A stretch of DNA of 52,935 nt from Lacticaseibacillus songhuajiangensis (GCF_003946025.1 NZ_RHNR01000012.1:1-52935), one strand, 5' to 3'. Shown: positions 23,680 through 33,159, counted from the first letter of the stretch. Notes: generated by a model from the sequence alone, not told the origin. Numbers and translations are program-made.

Positions 23680-25020
23680 TTATGCCAAGGCGCCCATTGG
23701 GTCCCATGGTGCAAGTAGGGTAGGCTTGTCGTATTCAGCCTTGATGGTGGCCTGGTCATCGTCCGCAAGGTACTTCTTGTTGACAACAACTTGGTAAACC
23801 CATTCGTCGAACCAAGCGTCGGATGCCACGAAGTAGCCCTTCGTGCCGACCTTGTCGCCCCAAGAGTTTTCGACCTTCCACTTGGTAGGCTGGCCATCAA
23901 CGATGTCGACACCGGTCAGAACCATGGCGTGGGTCATGAGGCTCTGTGCGTAGTCAAGGCGTTCGCCCTTGGTCATGGCGAAACTGGTGTTGAACAGACC
24001 ATCTTCATCGTAGATAGCGGGGTCAAGAATCCCGAGCTGACGGTCGGATTCTTTACCAACATCACTACCAAACCAAACGGATTCGCCGGCTTCAAGCTGC
24101 TTGATTGCAGCCTGCTTGAAGTCATCGATGTCCAAGTTGAAGTGACGCACTTCGCGGCCGCCAATGACGTTGCCAAGCATTTCAACAGTGTAGAGGTGCT
24201 TGTACGGCTTGTCAGCGGTTGGTGCGTTGATGAGGGACTGGTACTGATCCAGGTCCCAGTTGATGTACTTAGCGTAGAAGGACTTTGGTGTCAGACCCTT
24301 GTCGATGTGGTAATTCTTGTCATCGTCGCGGTATTCAAAGTCGAATTCTGTTGGTGGGTTGCCCAGCGTGTAGGCGAGGATCCGGTAGACTTCAGAGAGG
24401 AACTGGTTCTTGGTTTCCTCAACCTTGTCGGCGCTGGCGCCATCGTTCACGAGCTTGCGCAGGGCAACGGCGTCCTTACGCAACTTGAGGTTCAAGGTGG
24501 CGTTGAGTTCACTGCTCTTGGATGAAGAGTAGGTTTCAGGCATGACAGACTTAGGTACGATACCGTACTTGTCAATCAAAGCGGTGAGCATGTCCCACTG
24601 ACCACCATCCTGCTGGGGGGTAGTCAAAAGGAATGCAACCTTGCGGGAGTCAGTTGCCTGATCGGCGGTTGCGATGATGTTTTCGTAGAAGTAGTTTGAC
24701 TTTTCAAACTTGTCCCAGAAAAATGTGTAGTTCTGGGAAAGTTCGAAGTCCTTAATCTTGTACTGGGCCTGAATGGAGTGGCGCATCGTGTTGAGTGCGG
24801 CGAACATCCAGCAACGGCCGGACTGCTTCTGGTTTGCAACGGCCCCAGTTTCAAGGTCAATGGAGAAGGTTGGGGTCATCTTGGTCTGACTCTCAATGCT
24901 CTCGGCGGACTTCAAAATCCCGTTGTTCATCACAGCCTTTTGCAAGGCGGCGTGGGCGGGTGTGTTGTTCAAATCCTTAGCGTACTGGGCAAGGTTTGCT
25001 TCTGAAATGGCTTTGGTCAT
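23680..25020 (-). CDS. pepC: Aminopeptidase C (bleomycin hydrolase family, C1B)
   Basis: This 446-residue cytosolic cysteine peptidase has catalytic Cys70 in QKQSGRCWMFAALN, His in LMTHAMVLTGVD and Asn in WKVENSWGDKVG. The C-terminus PWDPMGALA matches PepC; in this family the C-terminal residues reach into the active site and define aminopeptidase action. It releases N-terminal amino acids from peptides and in lactic acid bacteria supports growth on casein-derived peptides. GGAGTGAACC precedes the ATG. A paralogue is directly upstream on the same strand (25125-26447). Confidence 0.92.
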   Translation of the reverse strand: MTKAISEANLAQYAKDLNNTPAHAALQKAVMNNGILKSAESIESQTKMTPTFSIDLETGAVANQKQSGRCWMFAALNTMRHSIQAQYKIKDFELSQNYTFFWDKFEKSNYFYENIIATADQATDSRKVAFLLTTPQQDGGQWDMLTALIDKYGIVPKSVMPETYSSSKSSELNATLNLKLRKDAVALRKLVNDGASADKVEETKNQFLSEVYRILAYTLGNPPTEFDFEYRDDDKNYHIDKGLTPKSFYAKYINWDLDQYQSLINAPTADKPYKHLYTVEMLGNVIGGREVRHFNLDIDDFKQAAIKQLEAGESVWFGSDVGKESDRQLGILDPAIYDEDGLFNTSFAMTKGERLDYAQSLMTHAMVLTGVDIVDGQPTKWKVENSWGDKVGTKGYFVASDAWFDEWVYQVVVNKKYLADDDQATIKAEYDKPTLLAPWDPMGALA

Positions 25021-25124
25021 TTAAAGGTTCACTCCTTAGTGAGAATATGATTAAAGTTCTATCAAACAGTGTAGCACACAATGAGACGAATTGGCGGGCC
25101 AAACAGTCACGTTTGGGCGACCAC

Positions 25125-26447
25125 TTAGGCTAGGTTGTCCCAAGATGGCAGGGTAACGGGTTCGGTTGCTAGTGCGGCGCGGGTCTTGTCGTCCAGCAGG
25201 GACTTCTTGATGACCACTTCGTAAACGTAATCGTCAAACCACTGCTTGTCGGCGACAAAGTACCCGTCGCGACCGTTTTCGCTGCCCCATGAGTTTTCAA
25301 CCTTCCACTGGGTTGGCTTGCCATCGACCAGGTTGACGCCGGTGAGCGTCATCGCGTGGGAAACTTCAGCTTGGCCGGTGGCAAAGCGGTTGCCCTTGTC
25401 GAAGCTGAAGTCGGCGTTGAACAATTCAGAGAAGTTGAAGAGGCCGCCGTGTAGTGTCCCAGACTTGCGGTCCATGTCGGCCAGGACATCGTTACCGAAC
25501 CAGATGGTGTCGCCGCCCTGAATCTGCTTGATCGCCAGCTTCGTGAAGACATCGTGCGGTACGTTCAGCATTTTGACTGGCCGACCCTCGATGACGGTGT
25601 TCTGAGAAGGCAGGGTGTAGGTCTGGTAGTATTCCTTGCCTGGTTCCGGTGTGCTGACCAGGGTGACGTATTCGTCCAGGTCCCAGCCCACGTACTTGGC
25701 GTAGAATTCCTTCGGCGTGATGTTACGGTCGGCGTGGAATTGCTTGTCCTTGTCGCGGTATTCGAAATCGAACTGCTGAACGGGCTCACCGTATGCGTAA
25801 GCCAAAATGCGGTAGATGGTGCTGAGCTGCTCTTGCTTCTTGGCGCGCAGGTCGTCTTCACTGGCGCCGTCCGCAGCGGCGGCGCGCAGTTCACTCGCGT
25901 CCTTACGCAGCTTGAGGTTGAGGCTGGCGTTCAGTTCGCTCGTTTGGGAGCTGCTGAAGGTTTCGGGCTGGGCGGACTTAGGGACAATCCCGTACTTGGC
26001 AGCGAGCGCGGCGGCGTTGTCAAACTGACCACCGTCACCGTTAGGGTAGCCAATCAGGTCAGCAACGACCCGGTCGGTTAGTGGCCGGTCGCGGCTGGCA
26101 ATGATGCGTTCCAAGAAGAGGTTGGACTTTTCCAAACGGTCGTAGAAGGCGAGGTAAGCTTCAGAGAATTCCAAGTCCTTGATGCCAAAACGCTTGGCAG
26201 TGTCGTGGCGCATGGTGTTCAGTTCGGAGAACATCCAGCAGCGGCCACTCTTCTTCTGGTTCGTGACCTTGCCAGTTTCAATTTCGTCACTGAAGACGGC
26301 GGGCGTGTCCGTGTCTTCAAACTGACCGTGGCTGGCGGCGTAAATCCCAACGTTCTGTACGGCCCGGGCGAGTGCACCGCTGGCAGGCGTTGCGGCGAGA
26401 TCCTGCTTGAACTGCTGAATCTGGTCAAAGGAAACGGCTTTTGACAT
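25125..26447 (-). CDS. PepC-family cysteine peptidase (PepC/PepE type)
   Basis: This 440-residue paralogue of the pepC product has the same triad in QKKSGRCWMFSELN (Cys70), EVSHAMTLTGVN (His) and WKVENSWGSENG (Asn). The two proteins align through their length with near-identical spacing, pointing to a tandem duplication. Here the C-terminus is shorter and ends SWDNLA instead of PWDPMGALA. The C-terminal tail controls exo- versus endopeptidase action, so this copy could be a PepE-like endopeptidase. AGGAGGAATTATCA is a strong ribosome binding site. A 104-base gap without a strong terminator separates it from pepC, so co-transcription is possible. Confidence 0.9.
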   Translation of the reverse strand: MSKAVSFDQIQQFKQDLAATPASGALARAVQNVGIYAASHGQFEDTDTPAVFSDEIETGKVTNQKKSGRCWMFSELNTMRHDTAKRFGIKDLEFSEAYLAFYDRLEKSNLFLERIIASRDRPLTDRVVADLIGYPNGDGGQFDNAAALAAKYGIVPKSAQPETFSSSQTSELNASLNLKLRKDASELRAAAADGASEDDLRAKKQEQLSTIYRILAYAYGEPVQQFDFEYRDKDKQFHADRNITPKEFYAKYVGWDLDEYVTLVSTPEPGKEYYQTYTLPSQNTVIEGRPVKMLNVPHDVFTKLAIKQIQGGDTIWFGNDVLADMDRKSGTLHGGLFNFSELFNADFSFDKGNRFATGQAEVSHAMTLTGVNLVDGKPTQWKVENSWGSENGRDGYFVADKQWFDDYVYEVVIKKSLLDDKTRAALATEPVTLPSWDNLA

Positions 26448-26555
26448 TGATAATTCCTCCTATATATGTAGCAAAGATAAGAATAGTGTAGTCCTTTTAA
26501 TGAGATTTTGCAGACAAAAATACCGGAAAACTCTAATTTTTCCACCAAATGAACG

Positions 26556-26590
26556 AAAAAAAGAAGGACATTCTCGCCGAGTGTCCTTCT
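26556..26590 (-). terminator. Terminator of rpiA
   Basis: AAAAAAAGAAGGACA ... TGTCCTTC forms an 8-bp stem that on the minus strand ends in TTTTTTT. Confidence 0.8.
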
Positions 26591-26621
26591 GCTGCTAAAT
26601 TTACGGAATCAAATGTGGCGA

Positions 26622-27308
26622 CTAGCGCACTGCGTCGATGACTTTGGCGCCATCCTGGGTGCCGACAACCACGGTGTCAACGAGGTCGAGGAACAGGCCA
26701 TGTTCGAGCAGGCCAACCTGGCCGTCCAGGAAGGACTTCAGCAGGTGGGGGTGCTTAATCTGCCCGAGGTGCAGGTCGATGACGTAGTTGCCGTTGTGGG
26801 TGCGGATCCGCTTCCCGTCAGCATCGGTACGGAAGTGCGGGTGCAAGTTTTCACTTTCCAAGCGGTGGAAAACTTGCTCGCAGCCGAACGGAATGACTTC
26901 GGTCGGCAGTGGGAACTTGCCGAGGGTGTCGACCATCTTGCTTTCGTCGACAATCCAGATGTTGCGGCGGCTGGTAGTGGCAACCATCTTCTCCAGCGTG
27001 TGGGCAGCACCGCCACCCTTAATGCCCTGGAAGTGCTTGTCGATTTCGTCGGCGCCGTCAATGCACAGGTCGATGTGGTCGACGTCATTGATGTCCTTCA
27101 TAGTGATGCCCAGTGCGCTCGCCTGCTTGGCGGTGCGGCTACTGGTGGCGACGGCTTCAATGTGCAAGCCTTCTTCACGGACGCGGCGGGCGATGGCTTC
27201 GACCAGGAAGAACACCGTGGAGCCGGTGCCCAGGCCAAGGGTCATGCCGTCTTCAACAAACAGTGCTGCACGTTCGGCAGCGACTTTCTTTAGTTCACTC
27301 TGATTCAT
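26622..27308 (-). CDS. rpiA: Ribose-5-phosphate isomerase A
   Basis: This 228-residue enzyme converts ribose 5-phosphate and ribulose 5-phosphate in the pentose phosphate pathway. It has the RpiA motifs [19 protein letters not shown] and [12 protein letters not shown], the last with the catalytic Glu. ATG 27308 is chosen because GAAAGGATTCCCA is just upstream, giving the usual family length; an upstream in-frame start would add 12 unlikely residues. It ends at its own terminator. A short GNAT gene lies upstream on the same strand. Confidence 0.93.
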   Translation of the reverse strand: MNQSELKKVAAERAALFVEDGMTLGLGTGSTVFFLVEAIARRVREEGLHIEAVATSSRTAKQASALGITMKDINDVDHIDLCIDGADEIDKHFQGIKGGGAAHTLEKMVATTSRRNIWIVDESKMVDTLGKFPLPTEVIPFGCEQVFHRLESENLHPHFRTDADGKRIRTHNGNYVIDLHLGQIKHPHLLKSFLDGQVGLLEHGLFLDLVDTVVVGTQDGAKVIDAVR

Positions 27309-27410
27309 TGGGAATCCTTTCTTAATTGAGCGGTTTACGGCCATAGCGAAAAGCGGCCGTGTTTATGCCCGTTAATTCTAACACGGAACGACGATGACCA
27401 AAAACTGGGC

Positions 27411-27695
27411 CTAGTGTACTGGTCGCAAGACGTCGCCGTACTCAGGGTGGCGTTCAAAAGCAGCGTGGGCGTAAGTGCATAGTGGTTCGATGAGGAAGCC
27501 GTCCTGGCGTGCTTCGTCAACGACCAGCTTGATGAGTTTGCCGGCAACACCCTGACCGCGCAGGCTAGGGTCAACGTAAGTGCGCTCGATGACAACGTTT
27601 TTGCCGTCGTCAATTGGCGCGTAGGCAACTTCAGCAACGAGTTTGCCGGCTGCGTCGTTCATAAAGAAACGGCCTTGTTCATGTTGGAATTCCAT
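27411..27695 (-). CDS. Small GNAT-like N-acetyltransferase (YjdJ/COG2388 type)
   Basis: This 94-residue single-domain protein has the acetyl-CoA loop in YVDPSLRGQGVAGKLIKLVVDEARQDG (positions about 41-67). The first half forms short beta strands (FFMNDAAGKLVAEVAYAP), and it ends in the CTYAHAAFERHPEYGDVL segment typical of the minimal GNAT family COG2388. The substrate is unknown. GGGAGACTCACG precedes the ATG. It is upstream of rpiA with about 100 bases between and may be co-transcribed with it. Confidence 0.82.
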   Translation of the reverse strand: MEFQHEQGRFFMNDAAGKLVAEVAYAPIDDGKNVVIERTYVDPSLRGQGVAGKLIKLVVDEARQDGFLIEPLCTYAHAAFERHPEYGDVLRPVH

Positions 27696-27853
27696 CGTGA
27701 GTCTCCCTTCGGTAATTAATTACTTTAATGGTAACACGCTCGTAGCGTTTGCCGCCAAAATTTTGCTGGTCGGACAGAAGTCGGCATACGAACACACATT
27801 CTATGCGCCGCTCGTGGTATCCTATTAGGTATCAAACAAGCGGAGTGTGGAAA

Positions 27854-28393
27854 ATGGCTAAACGTGGATTCGAGATTGTCAGTCAGTATGCAAATGAAGG
27901 CTTGAGCTTGCCGCAGCGCAGCACCAAGCACGCGGCGGGATACGATTTTTGTGCGCGCGAGGATTTCGTGCTCAAGAGTGTGTGGCGTTATGATTTCGTT
28001 CGGCTCTTCCGGCTGATTCGCAACGAGCACCCCTTAACGGGGGAAGACTTTGAGCGCGCCAGCAAGGTTTTGAAGCCGCTGCTAGTGCCGACTGGCATCA
28101 AGGCGTACATGGGCGACGATGAGGTGCTTGTGCTCGCCAATCGCAGTAGCGGCCCGATTAAGCGTGGCTTGATTCTGCCCAATGGGATTGGTGTGGTCGA
28201 CGCGGACTACTACAACAATGATAGTAATGAAGGGGAGATTTTCTTCCAGCTGGTCAACCTGTCGCCGCGCGACGTGGTCATCAAGAAGGGTGAACGCATC
28301 GGTCAGGGCATCTTCATGCCGTACCTGACCGCAGATAGCGACCTCGGCACTGGCGCGCAGCGCAAGGGCGGCTTCGGGTCCACCGGTTTCTAA
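27854..28393 (+). CDS. dut: dUTP diphosphatase
   Basis: This 179-residue homotrimeric-type dUTPase hydrolyses dUTP to dUMP. Its motifs run in order: LPQRSTKHAAGYDF (motif 1), ANRSSGPIKRGL (2), NGIGVVDADYYNN (3, with the catalytic Asp), KKGERIGQGIF (4) and RKGGFGSTGF (5, the flexible C-terminal arm). A 25-residue insertion after motif 1 (around DFVLKSVWRYDFVRLF) makes it longer than the usual 150 residues. ATG 27854 is preceded by CGGAGTGTGG; a longer frame upstream is not protein-like. It is 20 bases from radA, with which it forms an operon. Confidence 0.92.
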   Translation: MAKRGFEIVSQYANEGLSLPQRSTKHAAGYDFCAREDFVLKSVWRYDFVRLFRLIRNEHPLTGEDFERASKVLKPLLVPTGIKAYMGDDEVLVLANRSSGPIKRGLILPNGIGVVDADYYNNDSNEGEIFFQLVNLSPRDVVIKKGERIGQGIFMPYLTADSDLGTGAQRKGGFGSTGF

Positions 28394-28413
28394 CTTAAGT
28401 ACAGGAGGGCAAC

Positions 28414-29799
28414 ATGGCAAAAGCAAAAACACGCTATACCTGTCAAAATTGTGGCTACATCTCGGCATCCTATCTGGGTCGCTGTCCGCAGTGCGGGGCC
28501 TGGAACACGTTGGTTGAGGAAACCGTTGAGCCAGCCGCTGCCGCCAGCAAACCGCGCGTGGCGCGCAGCGGCCAGACGGTGCGCCCGCAGCGAATGAACA
28601 CGGTAACTGCGGAACACGAAACCCGGGTAACCACGAAGATGGCCGAACTCAACCGGGTGCTGGGCGGCGGTATTGTGCCCGGTTCGCTCATTCTGATCGG
28701 GGGGGATCCCGGCATCGGTAAGTCGACGCTGCTTTTGCAGGTGTCCGGCTACCTGGCCGGCAACCACGGCACAGTCCTTTACGTGTCTGGTGAAGAAAGT
28801 GCCAGTCAGATCAAGCTGCGTGCCCAGCGGTTAGGGGTTGCCGATTCGGGGATGTACCTGTATCCGGAAACCGATATGCCCAGCATTTTGGCTGCGGTTG
28901 ATGAGATTAAGCCCGATTACCTGATTATCGACTCCGTGCAGACGATGAACGTACCGGACATGAATTCGGCCGTCGGGTCAGTGGCGCAGATTCGCGAAGT
29001 GACCGCCGAGCTGATGCGCTTGGCCAAGGGCAAAGGCGTGACCACCTTCATCGTTGGCCACGTGACCAAGGAGGGGGCCATTGCCGGGCCCAAAATTCTG
29101 GAGCACATGGTGGACACCGTTTTGTATTTTGAAGGGGATATGCACCACACCTACCGGATTCTGCGCTCGGTGAAGAATCGTTTCGGAAGCACCAACGAAA
29201 TTGGTATTTTCGAAATGCGCCAGAGCGGACTTAGTGAGGTCGCCAACCCCTCAGAGATTTTCCTAGAGGAACGGCTGGCCGGTGCGACCGGCTCAGCGGT
29301 TGTCGTGTCGATGGAAGGCACGCGGCCGATTCTGGTCGAAATCCAGGCACTGCTGACGCCGACCATGTATGGTAACGCCAAGCGCACGAGTTCCGGCTTG
29401 GACCACAACAAGGTCAGCCTGATTATGGCGGTGTTGGAAAAGCGGGCGAACTTGTTGCTCCAGAACCAGGATGCCTACCTGAAGGCGACTGGGGGCGTGC
29501 GCCTGGACGAGCCGGCCATCGATATGGCCATTGCCGTGGCCATCGCGAGTTCCTACCGGGACACCGAGATTCCGGCGACAGACTGTTTCGTGGGCGAAAT
29601 CGGTCTGACTGGGGAAGTGCGGCGGGTCAGTCGCATCGAGGACCGCATTAAGGAAGCGGCGAAATTGGGCTTTAAGCGCATCTTCGTGCCGCGTAACAAC
29701 TTGCAAGGCTGGAAGAGCACCGCGGACATTGAAGTCGTGGGTGTGACCAGCATTGCCGAAGCCATGCACAAAATTTTTGGCGGCAAGGCGAAAAACTAA
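28414..29799 (+). CDS. radA: DNA repair protein RadA
   Basis: This 461-residue RecA-like branch-migration helicase has a C4 zinc finger (Cys10, Cys13, Cys24, Cys27), Walker [11 protein letters not shown] at about 89-98, the RadA signature [15 protein letters not shown] near 250, and a C-terminal Lon-like domain (DLNVKVPGG-equivalent region, [19 protein letters not shown]). It processes recombination intermediates. AGGAGGGCAAC precedes the ATG, and it directly follows dut. The family-2 hairpin element begins about 30 bases after its stop and may act in transcript-end formation. Confidence 0.95.
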   Translation: MAKAKTRYTCQNCGYISASYLGRCPQCGAWNTLVEETVEPAAAASKPRVARSGQTVRPQRMNTVTAEHETRVTTKMAELNRVLGGGIVPGSLILIGGDPGIGKSTLLLQVSGYLAGNHGTVLYVSGEESASQIKLRAQRLGVADSGMYLYPETDMPSILAAVDEIKPDYLIIDSVQTMNVPDMNSAVGSVAQIREVTAELMRLAKGKGVTTFIVGHVTKEGAIAGPKILEHMVDTVLYFEGDMHHTYRILRSVKNRFGSTNEIGIFEMRQSGLSEVANPSEIFLEERLAGATGSAVVVSMEGTRPILVEIQALLTPTMYGNAKRTSSGLDHNKVSLIMAVLEKRANLLLQNQDAYLKATGGVRLDEPAIDMAIAVAIASSYRDTEIPATDCFVGEIGLTGEVRRVSRIEDRIKEAAKLGFKRIFVPRNNLQGWKSTADIEVVGVTSIAEAMHKIFGGKAKN

Positions 29800-29829
29800 A
29801 TAAATGTTGTTTTATGCAAAGAGAGTGAG

Positions 29830-29936
29830 TCACAATGCGGTTAGCTCCCGAGCACTAACGTAATAAAGGGCTTATTTCCGAACTTTGGGAATAGGCCCTT
29901 TATTGGGTTAGGCACAGGGAGCTGCATTGCGACTCA
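29830..29936. repeat. Family-2 hairpin element, copy 2
   Basis: GTGAGTCACAATGC / GCATTGCGACTCAC forms the outer stem; GGTTAGCTCCC / GGGAGCT forms the conserved core with GGTT unpaired. CTAAC/GTTAG and AATAAAGGGC..ATTTCC / GGGAAT..GCCCTTTATT form the inner stems. Only the core is shared in sequence with copy 1 (18864-18975); the other stems differ but still pair. It lies downstream of radA and upstream of the PIN-TRAM gene. Confidence 0.75.
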
Positions 29937-30182
29937 CGTTTGTAGGCCGGCGTCGATGCTCGTTGTATTTTCGAAGCCACTAATTGTGCCCACCCGAAAT
30001 TTTTTGTGCCGTTAACCGTGCCGAATGTGCACCATTAACTGGGTTGAATCATTAATATCGAACACTTTACGCACAAAAATCGCGACACTGACCAAAGATT
30101 TTACAAAAATCGGCCTTCCGCCCGAGCCTTTGCACACGTTATGGCGTACAATCAGATTAGTAATTAAAAAGGAGGTCTGTAC
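29937..30182. other. Intergenic region radA - PIN-TRAM gene
   Basis: Beyond the hairpin element there is an AT-rich stretch. A TACAAT near 30147 could be a -10, and AAGGAGGT at 30170-30177 is the ribosome binding site of the next gene. Nothing else is recognised. Confidence 0.35.
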
Positions 30183-31355
30183 ATGAAAACACCAAGCAAA
30201 AAGGCGATTGTAACGCTTATTTTTGCGGTTGTCGGCGTGATTGCCGGGATTGGTGCCTTGCCATCAGTGTGGAAGCTGATCGGTTGGGACGGGAACAAAT
30301 TCTTAGATAACTTCATTGTTGATGCCATTATTGGGGCAGTTATTCTACTGCTCATTTCCGTCTTTACCGTGCGCTGGATTCTGGACGTCATTGATCGTTC
30401 AGAGAAGGTGCTGAGCACCAAATCCACATCCTACTTACTCTTTGGGAGCATTGCCACCATCATTGGCCTGATTCTAGCCAACCTGATTTCACAGCTCTTG
30501 TTCTACCGGCTGCCCAATGAGTTCCTGGCCACCGTGCCACCCATTATCTTGATGGCGATTTTCGGTTACCTTGGTTTTCGCATCGGGACGACGCGACGCC
30601 ACGAGTGGAACAAGCTGCTCAGCTCGCTGCGGCGGGATAACGACAATAGTAAGCGGAAGGCAGACGCCGATCCGGCTGAACCTGTACTTAGCGTTACTGA
30701 TAATTTTCACAAGTACAAAATTCTGGATACATCCGTGATTATTGATGGTCGGATTCAGGCGTTAGCGCGGACCGGCTTCATCGAAGGCACACTGCTCGTG
30801 CCCGAGTTTGTGGTGCACGAACTGCAACTCATTAGTGATTCTGCCGATGCGCTCAAGCGTGAACGTGGTCGCCGAGGTCTGGACATTTTGGCAAAGATGC
30901 AAAACGATGCCCACATCAACTTGGAGATGACCGATCAGGACTTCGAGGGGAGCCGCGAAGTGGACGGCAAGCTGCTCAAGCTGGCCAAGGCCATTGACGG
31001 GATTGTGCTCTCTAACGACTACAACCTGGGCAAAGTGAGTCGCCTGCAGAACGTGCCGATTCTGAGCATCAATGAACTGGCGAGCGCCCTGAAGCCAGAA
31101 GTGCTGCCAGGCGAAACGCTTCAGGTGAAGGTCGTCAAGGCTGGGACCGAGCGCCAGCAAGGTGTTGCCTACCTGCCTGAGGGCACCATGGTGGTCGTTG
31201 AAGATGGTCAGTACTACATGAATCAGGAACTGACGGTAGTGGTGACGAGCTCACTGCAAACCAGTGCCGGCCGGATGATTTTTGCCCGTCCAGAGCACAG
31301 CGCCAAGCCCATCAAGGATGATGGCAATGGCGGCAGTAAGAAGAACAACAAATAA
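30183..31355 (+). CDS. PIN-TRAM domain membrane protein (YacL family)
   Basis: This 390-residue protein has four predicted membrane helices in the first 135 residues. A PIN nuclease-like domain starts at ILDTSVIIDGRI (about residue 180) and carries the acidic residues of the fold, including the distal DGIVLSNDYNLGKV. A TRAM domain (about 310-365) and a Lys/Asn-rich tail follow. The family is conserved next to radA in Firmicutes. Its exact role is unresolved, although nucleolytic or RNA-binding action at the membrane is inferred from the domains. AAGGAGGTCTGTAC precedes the ATG. A terminator follows at 31365-31403. Confidence 0.87.
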   Translation: MKTPSKKAIVTLIFAVVGVIAGIGALPSVWKLIGWDGNKFLDNFIVDAIIGAVILLLISVFTVRWILDVIDRSEKVLSTKSTSYLLFGSIATIIGLILANLISQLLFYRLPNEFLATVPPIILMAIFGYLGFRIGTTRRHEWNKLLSSLRRDNDNSKRKADADPAEPVLSVTDNFHKYKILDTSVIIDGRIQALARTGFIEGTLLVPEFVVHELQLISDSADALKRERGRRGLDILAKMQNDAHINLEMTDQDFEGSREVDGKLLKLAKAIDGIVLSNDYNLGKVSRLQNVPILSINELASALKPEVLPGETLQVKVVKAGTERQQGVAYLPEGTMVVVEDGQYYMNQELTVVVTSSLQTSAGRMIFARPEHSAKPIKDDGNGGSKKNNK

Positions 31356-31364
31356 GCGCAATTC

Positions 31365-31403
31365 ACAACCCGCTACGTGCAAAACGTGGCGGGTTTTATT
31401 TTG
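31365..31403 (+). terminator. Terminator of the PIN-TRAM gene
   Basis: AACCCGC tacgtgcaaaacgtg GCGGGTTTTATTTT has a stem with an inner ACGT pairing and a T-rich tail. Confidence 0.8.
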
Positions 31404-31569
31404 CCCACGGGAAACGTCACGGTGAATGGTCACAGCATGACAATGGAAAAATGGCCAATAAGTGCCCATTTAATGGGAAGTGCAGGAGCGAACCATTAGC
31501 AAATGATTGTGACACTATAAATATAATTAGGTGCTCGACAAAAACGGATTATTATCGCGTGAAACACTA

Positions 31570-31648
31570 GTCACAGCACCTATGAAAGCCGTATCATTAT
31601 ATTATAGAGCTGTGACAAAAAGACTGACGGGCAAATCATGTTTGCCCG
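31570..31648 (+). promoter_or_regulatory. 5' leader of the second APC permease with two dyads
   Basis: GTCACAGC (31570-31577) and GCTGTGAC (31609-31616) are inverted around an AT-rich TATATTATA stretch that may hold a -10. CGGGCAAA (31628-31635) / TTTGCCCG (31641-31648) forms a stable hairpin that ends five bases before the GGGGGAG ribosome binding site. The arrangement suggests an operator and an mRNA hairpin, but no known motif is recognised. Confidence 0.45.
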
Positions 31649-31665
31649 CTGAGGGGGAGATGAAC

Positions 31666-33114
31666 ATGGCAGATTCAAAGAAGCAGTTGCGATGGTTCAA
31701 CGTCGCGCTGATCGCCTTCGTGGCGGTCTGGGGCCTTGGCAACGTCGTGAACAACTACGCGCAGCAGGGACTCTCCGTAATTACATCCTGGATTCTGATA
31801 ATGCTGCTGTATTTCGTACCATACGCAATGATTGTGGGTCAGCTGGGTTCGACCTTTAAGGACGCCAACGGTGGTGTTTCTTCGTGGATCAAGCAGACGA
31901 GCACCAAGAAACTGGCGTACTTTGCGGCGTGGACATATTGGGTTGTCCACGTGCCGTACCTAGCGCAAAAGCCGCAGGGGATTCTGATTGCCCTGAGCTG
32001 GTTGTTTAAAGGCAACGGGAATTTTGTGAACGAAGTGCCCGCCATGACGGTCTCACTGATTTGTCTGGTCCTCTTCTTGCTGTTCCTGTGGGTCGCCGCT
32101 AGAGGGCTGACCACACTGAACCGCATCGGGAGTCTGGCCGGAACAGCAATGTTTATTATGTCGATTCTGTTCATCATTCTGGCAGTCTCCGCACCGCTCA
32201 TTACCAAGGGTGCCCACATTGCGACGCCGGACATGGGCAAGCTGAGCACCTACCTGCCAAAGTGGAACTTTAACTACTTCACCACCATTTCGATGCTGGT
32301 GTTTGCCGTTGGTGGGGCTGAAAAAATTTCGCCTTACGTTAACAACACCAAGCACGCCTCCAAAGAATTCCCACTGGGCATGCTGGTGCTTGCCGGCATG
32401 GTGGCACTGTGCGCGATTCTTGGTTCCTTCGGGATGGGGATGCTCTTCAACAGCAGCCACATTCCAACCGACTTGATGGCTAATGGTGCTTACGAAGCCT
32501 TTGCTAAGCTCGGCGGTTTCTACCACGTTGGACCTGTTTTCGTCATCTTGTACGCGATTGCAAACACCATGGCGCAGATTTCCGCGCTTGCGTTCTCCAT
32601 CGACGCGCCACTGAAGATTATGCTCGCCGATGCCGATCCCGAATACGTACCGAATAAGTTAGCCAAGCTTAACAAACGGGGTACCCCAATCAATGGTTAC
32701 TACATGACTGGGATTCTAGTTAGCATCCTGATTATTGTGCCCGCGCTGGGAATTGGCAGCATGAACGAGCTGTATAAGTGGCTACTGAACTTGAACTCAA
32801 TCGTCATGCCGCTGCGTTACCTCTGGGTCTTCCTGGCGTACATGTTGCTCAATAAGCATCTCGAGCGCTACCACTCCGAGTACATGTTCCTCAAGAATAA
32901 GACTGCCGGCTACATCGTTGGCGCTTGGTGTTTCTTCTTCACCGCCTTTGCCTGCATCTTGGGCATGGTGCCGAAGATTGAGTACGCCGCCAACCCTGGT
33001 TCCTGGTGGTTCCAGCTGATTTTGAACATCGTCACGCCGATTGCGTTCATCGCCTTGGGTCTGATTCTGCCAGTTATTGCACGGCGGCAGAACAAGGAAA
33101 TGCTGCAGGGCTAG
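31666..33114 (+). CDS. APC-family amino-acid permease (second)
   Basis: This 482-residue protein has about 12 membrane segments and resembles the permease at 406-2067 in key stretches (NNYAQQGLSVITSW, NGGVSSWIKQ, INGYYMTGI, KWLLNLNS). It belongs to the glutamate:GABA antiporter-like branch of the APC superfamily; the substrate is unknown. ATG 31666 is chosen because GAGGGGGAG ends 7 bases upstream. The reading frame stays open for 45 codons further upstream, but without a ribosome binding site and with hairpin-forming DNA. It ends at a terminator at 33133-33159. Confidence 0.88.
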   Translation: MADSKKQLRWFNVALIAFVAVWGLGNVVNNYAQQGLSVITSWILIMLLYFVPYAMIVGQLGSTFKDANGGVSSWIKQTSTKKLAYFAAWTYWVVHVPYLAQKPQGILIALSWLFKGNGNFVNEVPAMTVSLICLVLFLLFLWVAARGLTTLNRIGSLAGTAMFIMSILFIILAVSAPLITKGAHIATPDMGKLSTYLPKWNFNYFTTISMLVFAVGGAEKISPYVNNTKHASKEFPLGMLVLAGMVALCAILGSFGMGMLFNSSHIPTDLMANGAYEAFAKLGGFYHVGPVFVILYAIANTMAQISALAFSIDAPLKIMLADADPEYVPNKLAKLNKRGTPINGYYMTGILVSILIIVPALGIGSMNELYKWLLNLNSIVMPLRYLWVFLAYMLLNKHLERYHSEYMFLKNKTAGYIVGAWCFFFTAFACILGMVPKIEYAANPGSWWFQLILNIVTPIAFIALGLILPVIARRQNKEMLQG

Positions 33115-33132
33115 TACAAAGCGTTCATCCTC

Positions 33133-33159
33133 AAATAGCGGCTACGGCTGCTATTTTTG
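33133..33159 (+). terminator. Terminator of the second APC permease
   Basis: AAATAGC ggctacggct GCTATTTTTG forms a short stem with a T-run. Confidence 0.7.

Noticed and set aside
31531..31665. N-terminal extension of the second APC permease
   Set aside because: The frame is open, but no ribosome binding site precedes its upstream starts, and the DNA there holds promoter-like and hairpin sequence; the start at 31666 has a strong site.
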